Assembly: GCA_937944485.1 (NCBI GenBank)
Contig: CALDYU010000032.1
Span: 1-48,315 of the forward strand
Direction of reading: 5' to 3'
DNA from: an uncultured Flavobacteriaceae bacterium
GTDB lineage: Bacteria; Bacteroidota; Bacteroidia; Flavobacteriales; Flavobacteriaceae
DNA: 48,315 bases
Shown: positions 1 to 8,310 of the stretch, piece by piece
Layout: every line of letters begins with the position of its first letter
Numbering within the stretch: position 1 is the first letter of the stretch
Translations under genes and position numbers: made by a program
Notes under the pieces: generated by a model
Told to the model about the DNA's origin: nothing
Database searches by the model: none
What the model saw: only the letters and a program-made list of their open reading frames with translations

Positions 1-389
1 TGAACTAAGGAGTATTGCATCAATCTGTTATACACACCATCGGCTTTTTTCTGTCTGTATACGTTATCCACTGTACTATTTCCAAGCCATAAGGCTTTTT
101 CAATATTCATTTCAAAATTAGTAGCATCTATATCGTAGAAATAGGTATGAAATAGACGCAAATGTTCTAAGGTTTCTACCTTTAAATTCTCTTTTTGCTG
201 TACCCATTGCAGGGGTATCACTTCGCCATTCTTACCGATGGCAAAAGAACCATCCAATGACTTGTGGTACATCTTAAAGGAAATGATACTTGAAACAATC
301 GTGGACAGCATCGCCATTGTAACAACGGTCAGAACTATAAACCGGTTCGTTTTCAGGACCTCGTATATGTTTTTATATGGTGTTTTCAT
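1..389 (-). CDS. traK: Conjugative transposon protein TraK (partial, 3' end outside window)
   Basis: Reading leftward from the ATG at 387-389 gives an open frame of 129 codons that runs off the left edge, so only the N-terminal part is visible. It begins MKTPYKNIYEVL and has one hydrophobic segment at about residues 16-37, followed by a soluble region containing GKNGEVIPLQW and LRLFHTYFYDID. This matches the TraK family of Bacteroidetes conjugative transposons, a VirB8-like inner-membrane component of the mating-pore scaffold. It lies directly after TraJ in the usual TraE-F-G-I-J-K order, with a gap of about 30 bp, so it is probably cotranscribed. The name rests on family features plus gene order; the missing C-terminus cannot be assessed. 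Confidence 0.85.
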   Translation of the reverse strand, partial: MKTPYKNIYEVLKTNRFIVLTVVTMAMLSTIVSSIISFKMYHKSLDGSFAIGKNGEVIPLQWVQQKENLKVETLEHLRLFHTYFYDIDATNFEMNIEKALWLGNSTVDNVYRQKKADGVYNRLMQYSLV

Positions 390-418
390 TTTTCATTACT
401 TTTTTAATTAAAAGAGCC

Positions 419-1261
419 TTAGGCACTAAATAGTTTGAAGGTGAATGAGGTTGCCCGTTTGTACAATTTGAATTTCAAAAAGACGATAAAGCCTATGGTC
501 CCCAACTCGATAATGGGTGCAAAAAATGAACTTCCAAAATCAAAGCCGAAAAGGTTTACCCAAAAATTGGTAGTGAACTCTGTGTAGAGTGCATTCACGA
601 ATACATTCACCAGAAAAAAGGCAGGAACCAACATATAAACAGCCGCGTATAATTTGAAAAAAGTATAAGCCATTGACCGAAACTTTTCAAACACGGCAAG
701 GCTTATGACCAAGGGAAAAAAGGCTTGCATTATCCCCATCAAAAAGAATCGTTCCGCCAAGAACAGGGGGTAAATAAAGAGGTCTAACAACCAAAGAAAA
801 ACACTCAATATAAATGCTAATATCTTTAATCCATATAGTGGTGTGGTCAATGCCTCATATAATAAAGCCAACCCCTTGCTAGCGGCTTCCAGTCCACTTA
901 CATCATCCTCAATTTCCACATCTTGTAATTGTAGTGGCAAAAGTGATGGTGCGGTATTTCTGTACTGTCCTTCAATGGCCACCAGGATACTATCAAATAC
1001 CTCAAGTACCTGACTTGAAAAAATGACCAGAATCACTATGATGAAATTCTTTATCAGTTCGGTTGGGGTAAGCCCCCACGTATATCCATCCCTATTGGCA
1101 ACTCCTTCATTGTACTTTTTTAAGACGTTGATTAGGAAGAATAGGATGGCAAGGGCTTTCATACCTACAATGGTATACTGTAGAAAATCACTGTCTTTAA
1201 TTGTTTGAAAAACAGTGTCTACATATTCCAATCCTCCGATTAATGGGAAAGCCAACTGCAT
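419..1261 (-). CDS. traJ: Conjugative transposon membrane protein TraJ
   Basis: This 280-residue protein has at least five strongly hydrophobic segments (around residues 30-45, 70-90, 140-165, 170-190 and 205-225) and no signal peptide of the cleavable type. Size, topology and position fit TraJ of Bacteroidetes conjugative transposons, an integral inner-membrane part of the type IV-like mating apparatus, comparable in role to VirB6. It starts 3 bp after the stop of traI and is followed by traK, so these genes form one operon. A weaker alternative would be a generic TrbL/VirB6-like protein, but the flanking genes favour TraJ. I see no truncation or frameshift. Confidence 0.88.
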   Translation of the reverse strand: MQLAFPLIGGLEYVDTVFQTIKDSDFLQYTIVGMKALAILFFLINVLKKYNEGVANRDGYTWGLTPTELIKNFIIVILVIFSSQVLEVFDSILVAIEGQYRNTAPSLLPLQLQDVEIEDDVSGLEAASKGLALLYEALTTPLYGLKILAFILSVFLWLLDLFIYPLFLAERFFLMGIMQAFFPLVISLAVFEKFRSMAYTFFKLYAAVYMLVPAFFLVNVFVNALYTEFTTNFWVNLFGFDFGSSFFAPIIELGTIGFIVFLKFKLYKRATSFTFKLFSA

Positions 1262-1264
1262 AGC

Positions 1265-1843
1265 CTAATAATTTGTTGCCCTGCTATTAATTCTGTCTTG
1301 CATTTCCCGAAAGGAAATGATGTCATTGTATCGCTTGGTCTTACGCTCTATTTCAGCGACCATTTCTTTGGAGCTTGTTTCCCGGTCCTTTAATACAGCA
1401 GCCCTTTCTGCATCGGTCATTTTTAAATAGTCACTGGATAGGATTTGTTGTACAAAATCCAAATCCTCCAAAGAGTTTTCGATAATATTTTCAAAGGATT
1501 GCGATACTCTTGTAATTTCTTCGGGTTTGATATATGGGGAATTCAAAATATTCCTCACGTCACCTCTGACCACCTCAAAAAGACGTTGGTTGTTTCGGGC
1601 AAGTTCCCGAACCGCTTTTAACTGTTTTACAACATTGCTGACCTTCTCGATACGGTCTTTTTGCTGCTTCATAAACTCCACCGTTTTTATCAGGTTTTCT
1701 GTTTGTTTGGCGGCTTCAATAATTTGTTTTCCCAGAGTGATAAAATTGGTGTTATCATACACGGGCATTCCCTGGCACGCAGCACGTGCGGGCAACAATA
1801 ATAATCCGAGTGCCAAAAGGCACATAAAAATGAATCTTCTCAT
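1265..1843 (-). CDS. traI: Conjugative transposon protein TraI (DUF4141, TrbJ/VirB5-like)
   Basis: The 192-residue product has an N-terminal signal peptide (MRRFIF, then a Leu/Ala-rich core to about residue 22). A largely helical, charged body follows, with heptad-like Leu/Ile/Val spacing from residue 35 to 185. Such helical periplasmic proteins are the DUF4141/TraI components of Bacteroidetes conjugative transposons and resemble TrbJ/VirB5 minor pilus proteins. Its ATG overlaps the end of traG by 4 bp (1840-1843), which indicates translational coupling. The TraI name here is the Bacteroides usage and does not mean a relaxase. Assignment rests on length, signal peptide, helical character and place in the operon. 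Confidence 0.82.
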   Translation of the reverse strand: MRRFIFMCLLALGLLLLPARAACQGMPVYDNTNFITLGKQIIEAAKQTENLIKTVEFMKQQKDRIEKVSNVVKQLKAVRELARNNQRLFEVVRGDVRNILNSPYIKPEEITRVSQSFENIIENSLEDLDFVQQILSSDYLKMTDAERAAVLKDRETSSKEMVAEIERKTKRYNDIISFREMQDRINSRATNY

Positions 1844-4254
1844 AACTCTTTTGATTTTAATTGAACAAATTGTTTAATGGCCATCTCCATGCAGCCACTT
1901 TCTTTATAAAAGGCCATTATGGCCTCGTTATCGGCGCCATCAGTGAGATAAGCAGCGAAAACTTCTTGGGGTACTTCCAGTCTGAAAATGTTGCTTTCCT
2001 TTCCGATTTTGATAAAAATCTCTGTGTACTTACGTTTCCCTGATAAGTTATTTTTGATGGATTTTAATTGATTCAGGTCGTGACTGGACAGGCTAAGCCT
2101 ATTTTTTAATTCTTTATAGCCCTTTTCATTGTTAAGGCTGTAAATGACCTGTGTATTTTCCAGAATACTTGCCGAAGTGGAATTGTCTGGCAATTGATTA
2201 ATGGACTGTAGTATGATGCCGATTGCTCCCTCTTGTTTTCGGATAGCTTGGTAATAGAATTCCACCGATTCCAGCACGTTATCGAATTTTAATTGTTTGG
2301 CGAACTCATCAAAAAGGATAATACCCTTTTCTTCTTTATTTTGCCAAATGGTTCGTTGTATTGCTGTTTTGATCAGTTTGAGCATTACGGAAAGAATTTC
2401 TTTATTGTCCTTTACCTCATCCAGTTCAAATACAATCAATCGCTTGTCCTCTAGCTTATAGGATTGGTCTTCACTTGTTTCAAATAAAAAACTATACAAT
2501 CCATCACGTACATACTCAGATAGGATATGCAAGAACCCTTCAATATTGAAGTAATCAGAATGAATATGCAGTTGGGTCAATAGATTTTCCCGTTGCGATT
2601 CGATGTAGGTATAAAAACTATCGAGGGAATGTCCCTCTGCATTTTTTTTATAATAAGCGTGTAATATTTTCTTGAGGGCTACGGACTGTTCCTTTTTTGG
2701 CTTGGTGCCATCCCCAATCAGTTCAAATAGGAATACAGATAGATCCTCTAACCGCTCTGGGGTGACATCGTCACCTTTTGTTATAAAGAAGGGATTGATA
2801 CCAAGGCTCTTGCCGCTTTCATAGCGCAGTACAATATATTGTTCGGGATACAGACTGGCAAACTTGGTGTAGGAACCTCCAAGGTCAATTATGACAAGGC
2901 GCACACCCATTTCAAAATACTGCCGTAATATGTTGTTTGCCAAAAAGGATTTCCCCTCTCCCGTAGGCGCAAAAATGGCAAAGTTCCTCGCTTTGATACG
3001 TTTCTTTTTCTCGTCCCAAACATCCTTTAACACGGGGATGTTATGTTCCCTATCATTGAATATAATTCCTTGCCTATCCGTCCTGTAGCTGGTGTTGTTT
3101 ATGAAAAGGCAAAGCGCATGTTTCAAATCGGTCACGTACAAATCCTCATTTGAAAAATTGGAAGAAAAACAGGGATGGCTATTTAGAATATAATTTTTAC
3201 GTTCCTCACCCCTTGGATAGTATGGAGTAATATCCAGTTCCTTAAATTCCGATTTTATCTGTGAGCCTATCCTTTCCAGCTGTTGGACTTCCCGGTCCCA
3301 ATAGACAATATTCAAATGTCCTCTTATGATTCTTGCGCTATCATCATTGTTGATTTGGTCAACGATATGCTCAATTTTTTTAAGAATGACTTTGTTCTGC
3401 GTACCAAAATTCGAACTCTTTTTAAGTTCCTCAATCTTCTTTTCTAAGAGTTTTCGCCATTTCTGTTTATCATCTAAATAAAGGATTTGATTAACGATAT
3501 GATTTTCATTCAGGGAAAGTCCCAAACCATCGATATACCCTTGATGAAATACAAAATCATCCGAAGTAAAGCGTTCGTTGATTTTACTTGTTTGTACGTT
3601 TTCGCCAAAACAGGATTCACTATTGATGGCTAATACGTCAAAATGATTATTGCCTATGGTAATTTTGGATTTCTCCAAAAGCATATCGGTATCAAAATTG
3701 AGATTGAAACCGTTAAAAAAGGTTTGTGAAAAATTGAGTATTTCGGATTCCTTTAAAGGTAGAAATTGAACTTTGCGGCTATTGTTGATATAGGAAATGG
3801 AATCATTTACCGAACCAATGAAACTGTGAACGTTCTGATTTAATTCTTGGTAAATCCCTTTACTTATTTTCCGAAATGGGTTTACATATTTGGGGTTGTT
3901 CAATGTTTTGTTTCCTGCCAATGTGAGGAATAGATAGCAACGATGTTCTATGTATTCCCTTCCTTTGAAATGGTCGTGTGTTGCTTTTCCAAGAAAAGTA
4001 TTATTGGGTAGGTATTCCGAGCTAAACCCTTTCTTTAGGTAAACATCTTGCTTATGGATAACGGAACCAACGGGCAAAGACTTTAGTGCTTGAAACCAAA
4101 TACTGTGTAAGTCCTCGAAATCCTTTTCCGATAAAGAATAGATCTCAGGGAGTTCTCCACGATAACAGGCAATGATATTGCCATTGTTGGCAAATATTAA
4201 ATTATCCCGTATTTCTATGATAGGGTTATATGATGCTGTATTAATAATCGACAT
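1840..4254 (-). CDS. traG: TraG-family conjugation ATPase (VirB4-like)
   Basis: This 804-residue protein is the energising ATPase of the mating apparatus. A Walker A motif (APTGEGKS) lies near residue 430 and a Walker B motif (GIILFDEFAKQL) near residue 646. The N-terminal 400 residues form the usual VirB4/TraG N-domain, and the C-terminal part has the RecA-like ATPase elements, including a Q-rich stretch (ILQSINQLPD) downstream of Walker B. Length and motif order agree with the TraG ATPase of Bacteroidetes conjugative transposons. The start overlaps the end of traF by 14 bp and the stop overlaps traI by 4 bp, so the operon is tightly coupled. The gene is intact, which suggests that the transfer functions may still work. 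Confidence 0.93.
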   Translation of the reverse strand: MSIINTASYNPIIEIRDNLIFANNGNIIACYRGELPEIYSLSEKDFEDLHSIWFQALKSLPVGSVIHKQDVYLKKGFSSEYLPNNTFLGKATHDHFKGREYIEHRCYLFLTLAGNKTLNNPKYVNPFRKISKGIYQELNQNVHSFIGSVNDSISYINNSRKVQFLPLKESEILNFSQTFFNGFNLNFDTDMLLEKSKITIGNNHFDVLAINSESCFGENVQTSKINERFTSDDFVFHQGYIDGLGLSLNENHIVNQILYLDDKQKWRKLLEKKIEELKKSSNFGTQNKVILKKIEHIVDQINNDDSARIIRGHLNIVYWDREVQQLERIGSQIKSEFKELDITPYYPRGEERKNYILNSHPCFSSNFSNEDLYVTDLKHALCLFINNTSYRTDRQGIIFNDREHNIPVLKDVWDEKKKRIKARNFAIFAPTGEGKSFLANNILRQYFEMGVRLVIIDLGGSYTKFASLYPEQYIVLRYESGKSLGINPFFITKGDDVTPERLEDLSVFLFELIGDGTKPKKEQSVALKKILHAYYKKNAEGHSLDSFYTYIESQRENLLTQLHIHSDYFNIEGFLHILSEYVRDGLYSFLFETSEDQSYKLEDKRLIVFELDEVKDNKEILSVMLKLIKTAIQRTIWQNKEEKGIILFDEFAKQLKFDNVLESVEFYYQAIRKQEGAIGIILQSINQLPDNSTSASILENTQVIYSLNNEKGYKELKNRLSLSSHDLNQLKSIKNNLSGKRKYTEIFIKIGKESNIFRLEVPQEVFAAYLTDGADNEAIMAFYKESGCMEMAIKQFVQLKSKEL

Positions 4255-4525
4255 AGTATTGTATGTTTTCTTTCTTGTTGCTTATGATTTTAGGAAATAT
4301 TTTAACGATGTTTAGGGTTATTGCTTTACGGGCAATTTTGGTCAGAACGATATAGAATGTACCGTTTAGTAAGAATGCTCCGATGATGACCCAAAGGCTG
4401 AATGAAAAAATGATTATCAGCAGGGATCCCAGTATTAAGAGCATCATCATTGCAAAGAGGGATATGGGAAGCCCCCATATCATTGCCCCTTTGCGAATGT
4501 TTTTATAAACTTCATACCTTTTCAT
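4241..4525 (-). CDS. traF: Conjugative transposon protein TraF (DUF4133, VirB3-like)
   Basis: This 94-residue protein begins MKRYEVYKNIRKGAMIWGLP and has two adjacent hydrophobic segments at about residues 16-37 and 40-60. This is typical of the DUF4133/TraF small membrane protein, comparable in role to VirB3 at the inner membrane. It sits between traE and traG, overlaps traG by 14 bp and follows traE by about 30 bp. The start at 4523-4525 is the only reasonable ATG before the membrane segments. Identification is by size, topology and gene order. Confidence 0.87.
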   Translation of the reverse strand: MKRYEVYKNIRKGAMIWGLPISLFAMMMLLILGSLLIIIFSFSLWVIIGAFLLNGTFYIVLTKIARKAITLNIVKIFPKIISNKKENIQYYVDY

Positions 4526-4555
4526 TGTATAGTTTTTTAATGTCGATTATCGACC

Positions 4556-4870
4556 TTAGACTACTATTCCAATGAGATAGGTAAAGATGCCCACTACCGC
4601 CCCTGCTATGAGTACAAAAACCAAAACACGGGTAATTCCCTTTTTGAGGTCTGCATTTTCGCCGAAGAAATGACCTGCATTAAATAAGAATCCGATAAGG
4701 AAAATGACCCCCAATAGTAGAGGGAAAATAGACCTAATGGTATCGGAAACATCATTTACCGAATCTTCAATACCTCCGATTTGTGCAAATGTGGGTAGGC
4801 TCATTAGGAGCATGGCCCACAAAGGATAAACTGTTTTTTTCATAACGCTTACGTTTTTATGGTTCTCCAA
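4556..4870 (-). CDS. traE: Conjugative transposon protein TraE (DUF4134, VirB2-like)
   Basis: The 104-residue product has a signal-type hydrophobic segment (residues 12-30, ending PTFAQ), a short polar stretch and two further hydrophobic helices (about residues 48-66 and 80-103). This two-helix mature form matches DUF4134/TraE, the pilin-like VirB2 counterpart of Bacteroidetes conjugative transposons. It is the first gene of the leftward tra operon visible here; the promoter should lie in 4871-5034, but I could not identify a convincing TAnnTTTG box there. An internal Met at residue 10 is an alternative start close to the signal segment. Confidence 0.87.
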   Translation of the reverse strand: MENHKNVSVMKKTVYPLWAMLLMSLPTFAQIGGIEDSVNDVSDTIRSIFPLLLGVIFLIGFLFNAGHFFGENADLKKGITRVLVFVLIAGAVVGIFTYLIGIVV

Positions 4871-5034
4871 TGCGCTTAGGGAACCTGTTTGAAATAACTT
4901 TTTACGAAATCTATAAGGGAATGCATGGAAAGGGAGAAAAACTGAAAATATTAACGGTAATCAGCGTTAAATTTTGAAGTATAGTTATGCATTGGTTGAA
5001 ATCTTTAAAAATTGTGCAATGGATAGTTACCTAA

Positions 5035-5676
5035 ATGCAAGTAAATATGAAACCAGTAAAACTGTTGATAACGCTACTTTTTTTGATGCCTTTACATATG
5101 CCCGTAGCACAACATAAAAAGGTAATCATAATTGATGCCGGACATGGTGGAATGGATTCTGGAGCTATAGGAACCAATCATATAAAAGAGAAAGATATCA
5201 CACTGGCCATTGCAAAAGCAATGCTAGAGTTTAATAGGAAAGTCCTCAATAATGAATATGATTTGTATTTGACAAGATACACGGACACACTTATTTCACT
5301 GCGGCATCGGACTAAACTGGTAAAGGCAATTCAACCCGACCTTTTTATATCGTTGCATTGCAATCATGCTAAAAATGAAAGGGCTACGGGCGTTGAAATT
5401 TACCTGCATAGCAAAACAAGCATAACGACCAAAAATCAAGTGGAATCAATGCGCTTGGGCCAATCCATAGTAGAAACGCTTACTCAAAAATTGGGATATA
5501 GAAGTAGGGGACTTAAAAGAGCAAACTTTCAAGTACTACGCGAATCGATAGCGGTATGCCCAGCAATTTTGGTGGAGTTGGGTTTCCTGTCAAATCATGA
5601 TGAGGCAGCCTATTTGGAAATGGAAAACAATAGTATGGCCCTAGCACTGGCTGTGCTCATGTCAATTAAAATGTAG
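5035..5676 (+). CDS. N-acetylmuramoyl-L-alanine amidase (Amidase_3 type)
   Basis: This enzyme is predicted to cleave the bond between muramic acid and the stem peptide of peptidoglycan in the periplasm. A signal peptide (about residues 5-26, ending PVAQ) precedes an Amidase_3 domain. The zinc-site and catalytic residues are visible: His37 in DAGHGG, Glu52 in KEKD, the His in SLHCNH, and the Glu in VELGFLSN near the C-terminus. The start could equally be Met5 at 5047, which sits closer to the signal core. It is transcribed divergently from traE, and amidases are common companions of transfer genes, where they may open the wall for the mating pore; that link is inference from position. Confidence 0.9.
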   Translation: MQVNMKPVKLLITLLFLMPLHMPVAQHKKVIIIDAGHGGMDSGAIGTNHIKEKDITLAIAKAMLEFNRKVLNNEYDLYLTRYTDTLISLRHRTKLVKAIQPDLFISLHCNHAKNERATGVEIYLHSKTSITTKNQVESMRLGQSIVETLTQKLGYRSRGLKRANFQVLRESIAVCPAILVELGFLSNHDEAAYLEMENNSMALALAVLMSIKM

Positions 5677-5677
5677 G

Positions 5678-5773
5678 ATGATGAAAGCGTTATTTGTGAG
5701 CCTGTATAAAGTACTAAAAGAAATTGTTATTGCAGTCGGTAAAGAATTGTTGGTATTCGTAAAACAACTTTAA
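5678..5773 (+). CDS. Possible 31-residue amphipathic peptide
   Basis: Immediately after the amidase stop (one base between them) is an ATG-ATG followed by 29 further sense codons and TAA. The predicted peptide starts MMKALFVSLYKVLKEI and ends LLVFVKQL. It is mostly hydrophobic, with lysines and glutamates spaced so that one helix face would be charged, and it has no Pro or Cys. The spacing suggests translational coupling to the amidase. It could be a small membrane peptide or a chance open frame; I do not recognise a family. Confidence 0.4.
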   Translation: MMKALFVSLYKVLKEIVIAVGKELLVFVKQL

Positions 5774-5830
5774 ATAAGGCTAAAAAAAGAAGTTTCGTCA
5801 AAAGAATTAGTAATATAAAAACGATAGATT

Positions 5831-6268
5831 ATGAAATTTAGAATTGAATCAAAACCAAGTCCATTGAGACAATTGGATAATTTTAGACAACTAAAAGTTG
5901 CCCTAAAGCCAATTAAGGCCGATGAAGGCGGTAAATTTTTAGATGTACTACTAACGCATTGTGCCATGCTCAGAAGTGCAATTAGTAAAGACTTTAGTTT
6001 GGCTGACCAAGAGCACGTAGCTATAAGTTGTGATGTTTATTTCAACATACCTCTGGTATCATCGGCGAGTGTTGGAGGCGAAACGATTTCCAGACTTCAG
6101 AAATATGGTAAGAATGGAATACGGACTATTTTTGAAAACAAAAAAGAATTGGGAGAATACTTACAGGGATTGGATCGTATACCTAGTATTATATTGCCGA
6201 ACAAATTGGAATTGATGCAGAAGATCGGTGATGCAAAGAGTAAATTTGTTTACGAGTTAGTTGGTTAA
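5831..6268 (+). CDS. Protein of unknown function in the ICE
   Basis: I do not recognise this 145-residue protein. It begins MKFRIESKPSPLRQLDNF, has no signal peptide or membrane segment, and is of mixed charge with a predicted alpha/beta character. It follows the amidase and the short peptide frame on the same strand, 57 bp after the latter, and converges with the ORF6N gene with only 5 bp between their stops. The frame is clean, and its length and composition look like a real gene. Because it lies between transfer genes and the excision regulator it is most likely an ICE accessory gene. Confidence 0.7.
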   Translation: MKFRIESKPSPLRQLDNFRQLKVALKPIKADEGGKFLDVLLTHCAMLRSAISKDFSLADQEHVAISCDVYFNIPLVSSASVGGETISRLQKYGKNGIRTIFENKKELGEYLQGLDRIPSIILPNKLELMQKIGDAKSKFVYELVG

Positions 6269-6273
6269 TTCTC

Positions 6274-6792
6274 TTATTCCTTCTTATATCCGATAGGTTT
6301 TCTTTTGCTTTGTGCAAGTTGCTTTTTATCTTTTTGCAGCAAGTAATTAATGGCCTCAAAAATGTCGGTAAATTGTTGGTTGTATTTAGTTTCCAGCTCC
6401 TGTAACTTTTGGGTTAACTCCGTATGTGATAAAGCATATTTTCTAAGAAAAACAAAGGCACGAACAATCTGTATATTGACTTCTATGGCCTTGGGGGTTC
6501 GCAACACACTGGCCAACATTGCAATGCCCTGTTCGGTAAATGCAAAAGGATTGTATTTACTGTGTTTTCCTCTACCTGTATTTTCTAAGGTCGCAAATTG
6601 CGTCCTTAAAGAGTTGTATTCTTCGTTTGTCAATTCAAACATAAAATCTGATGGAAAACGGTCTTTATTGCGCCGTACAGCTTCTTTAAGGCGTTTAGTT
6701 TCGGTTTCATAAAGTAAAGCCAGATCAAAATCTAAGAGTACTCTTTGTCCACGTATTTCATAAATCCTGTTTTGTATTGTCTGTAACTCCAT
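6274..6792 (-). CDS. ORF6N domain protein
   Basis: The protein carries an ORF6N DNA-binding domain of the type found in phage and mobile-element proteins related to KilA-N. Hallmarks are IYEIRGQRVLLDFDLALLY at the N-terminus, then NKDRFPSDFMFELT, the RGKHSKYNPFAFTEQGIAML segment and VNIQIVRAFVFLR. The C-terminal ~45 residues are charged and probably coiled. I chose the ATG at 6792 (MELQTIQNR), where family members normally begin. An upstream ATG at 6819 would add nine residues and overlap the end of the preceding gene by 25 bp. It is the last gene of a leftward three-gene cassette. The role in the element is unknown; a regulatory or anti-phage function is possible. Confidence 0.87.
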   Translation of the reverse strand: MELQTIQNRIYEIRGQRVLLDFDLALLYETETKRLKEAVRRNKDRFPSDFMFELTNEEYNSLRTQFATLENTGRGKHSKYNPFAFTEQGIAMLASVLRTPKAIEVNIQIVRAFVFLRKYALSHTELTQKLQELETKYNQQFTDIFEAINYLLQKDKKQLAQSKRKPIGYKKE

Positions 6793-6794
6793 TT

Positions 6795-7910
6795 TTAACG
6801 GATTTTTAGTTCCGACCATACCATGGGATGTTCACTGGCACTATGCAGTTCATTTTTGATGCTTTTTAGGATATTCCATTGAGGCCTTTTTTTAAACCAA
6901 ATCCCTTTTCTTATCAATCCACTGGCCTTTACCGTTCTATACAATTTGCTGGAAAGCATCAAATAGTCGCTTTGCTTCAAGTTAACGCCCATTTTATAGG
7001 CTCCCAAACGATAATATTTTGAGTCTTTTCCCTTGTCCAAATCCACTTCAAAAGTGTGATGTTTTGAAATATCCTTTAAATCGGTTCCTAGGGTTAACGG
7101 CGCAAGAAGTTTACTGTAGGACGGGACATTTAGTGTGCCTACAACAGCGATCAATTCATTGGGACCATCTTTATCCTTATATACTTCTGCTATCTTTTTG
7201 GATTGAACTTCAATTTTGCTTTTAGCATCCTTATGGTGTTCTAAGTTATCCAAAAAGCACGTTGACAGTATGCTTACGATTTTACCATTGGGGGTACTGA
7301 TTTTATATTCCTGTAGGTCCATATCAAAAATGGGATTGCCATTTTCATCAAAATCATTGACATGGGATTTCATTGCAAGTACTTCATAACCGGATTTGGT
7401 CAACAACCCGATACCTCTACCGTACAGGTCATTGGTCTCCAAATACAGGATATGGGTATAGGTGTCAGATAAAAAACTCTTGTTAAATTCCAGTAGCGAT
7501 GACCTGTCCTCGACCTCCAATAAGATCAGTATATCTGGTGAAACTTCCTCAACGACCTTCGCTTTGTTTACTATGGCCACTTCATTTATCGGGGTTGAGT
7601 TTAATCTGACCCACCCGTTCCAATTGGTTAAAGGGCTTGCTTTATTGGCTTCTGAGGCTGCATCCTTTTTTAGGAATAGTTGTCCGGCTTTATGTACCAT
7701 GGTGAGGTAAGGACCGTTCTGGGCATCTTCAAAACCCAAAAGTTTTGATAGTGTTCTGAGTCTATTGAATTCCTTATTGGTGCGCATCCCCATGACCATA
7801 AGCCGTTCAAATTCTTCAATCCAAAGTTCCCGATTTTCTTCACGGTATTTTTTTATTAGCGCTCTGTCCCTATGGAAGATATTCTGGATGTTATAGGTTG
7901 CAATGATCAT
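6795..7910 (-). CDS. Endonuclease/exonuclease/phosphatase family protein
   Basis: This 371-residue protein belongs to the EEP superfamily of metal-dependent phosphodiesterases, which includes DNase I-like nucleases and lipid or nucleotide phosphatases. Visible signatures are TYNIQN at residues 5-10 (metal/phosphate-binding Asn), PDILILLEVED in the middle (the metal-binding Glu), VGTLNVPS in the place of the usual GDxN-type motif, and SASEHPMVWSELKI at the C-terminus, which matches the SDHxP catalytic His motif with Glu for Asp. It has no signal peptide, so it should act in the cytoplasm. Its ATG overlaps the upstream HTH gene by 4 bp. The substrate cannot be told from sequence; DNA is plausible given the mobile-element setting. 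Confidence 0.85.
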   Translation of the reverse strand: MIIATYNIQNIFHRDRALIKKYREENRELWIEEFERLMVMGMRTNKEFNRLRTLSKLLGFEDAQNGPYLTMVHKAGQLFLKKDAASEANKASPLTNWNGWVRLNSTPINEVAIVNKAKVVEEVSPDILILLEVEDRSSLLEFNKSFLSDTYTHILYLETNDLYGRGIGLLTKSGYEVLAMKSHVNDFDENGNPIFDMDLQEYKISTPNGKIVSILSTCFLDNLEHHKDAKSKIEVQSKKIAEVYKDKDGPNELIAVVGTLNVPSYSKLLAPLTLGTDLKDISKHHTFEVDLDKGKDSKYYRLGAYKMGVNLKQSDYLMLSSKLYRTVKASGLIRKGIWFKKRPQWNILKSIKNELHSASEHPMVWSELKIR

Positions 7911-8194
7911 AGCTGTTTCTTTAGAAAGAAATTCTTGTTGTTTTTAAGAATCTCATCGATTTCTTCTTCATCGTAGTAAATAATACCTCCCAATTTTGAG
8001 AAAGGGATGGTTTCATTAATGCGAAAGTTTTGCAATGTTCCAGGGCTGATGCCCAATTTCTTCATTACGATATTTGATTTTATCCATTTGTCAATGGTGA
8101 CCCTTTCATAGTTTGTCAAGAGTTCCTTAATATCTGAGATAAGTTCTTCCTTAAACTCCTGCAGGTCATCTGCGGTAATAATATTTGCTGGCAT
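7907..8194 (-). CDS. Helix-turn-helix DNA-binding protein (excisionase-like)
   Basis: The likely product is 95 residues long, starting MPANIITADDLQEFKEEL at 8194. A longer frame to 8251 adds 19 residues that do not look like a conserved N-terminus. A winged-helix/MerR-like segment is visible: IKSNIVMKKLGISPGTLQNF (helix-turn-helix), then KLGGIIYYDEEEIDEIL, the wing and following helix seen in excisionase-type and HTH_17 proteins. Such small proteins are common in Bacteroidetes ICEs, where they bind the attachment region or control operons. Here it heads the cassette with the EEP and ORF6N genes. A role in excision or in local regulation is inferred. Confidence 0.8.
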   Translation of the reverse strand: MPANIITADDLQEFKEELISDIKELLTNYERVTIDKWIKSNIVMKKLGISPGTLQNFRINETIPFSKLGGIIYYDEEEIDEILKNNKNFFLKKQL

Positions 8195-8310
8195 ATCCTT
8201 AGTTTTAATATTATACAGCAAATATGAGTCGATGATGAAAAATAAATTCACAAGGTTTCCCTAGGTAAGGGGAAATTTTAACAACCTCTTTAAGAGGGAA
8301 TAACACCTTT

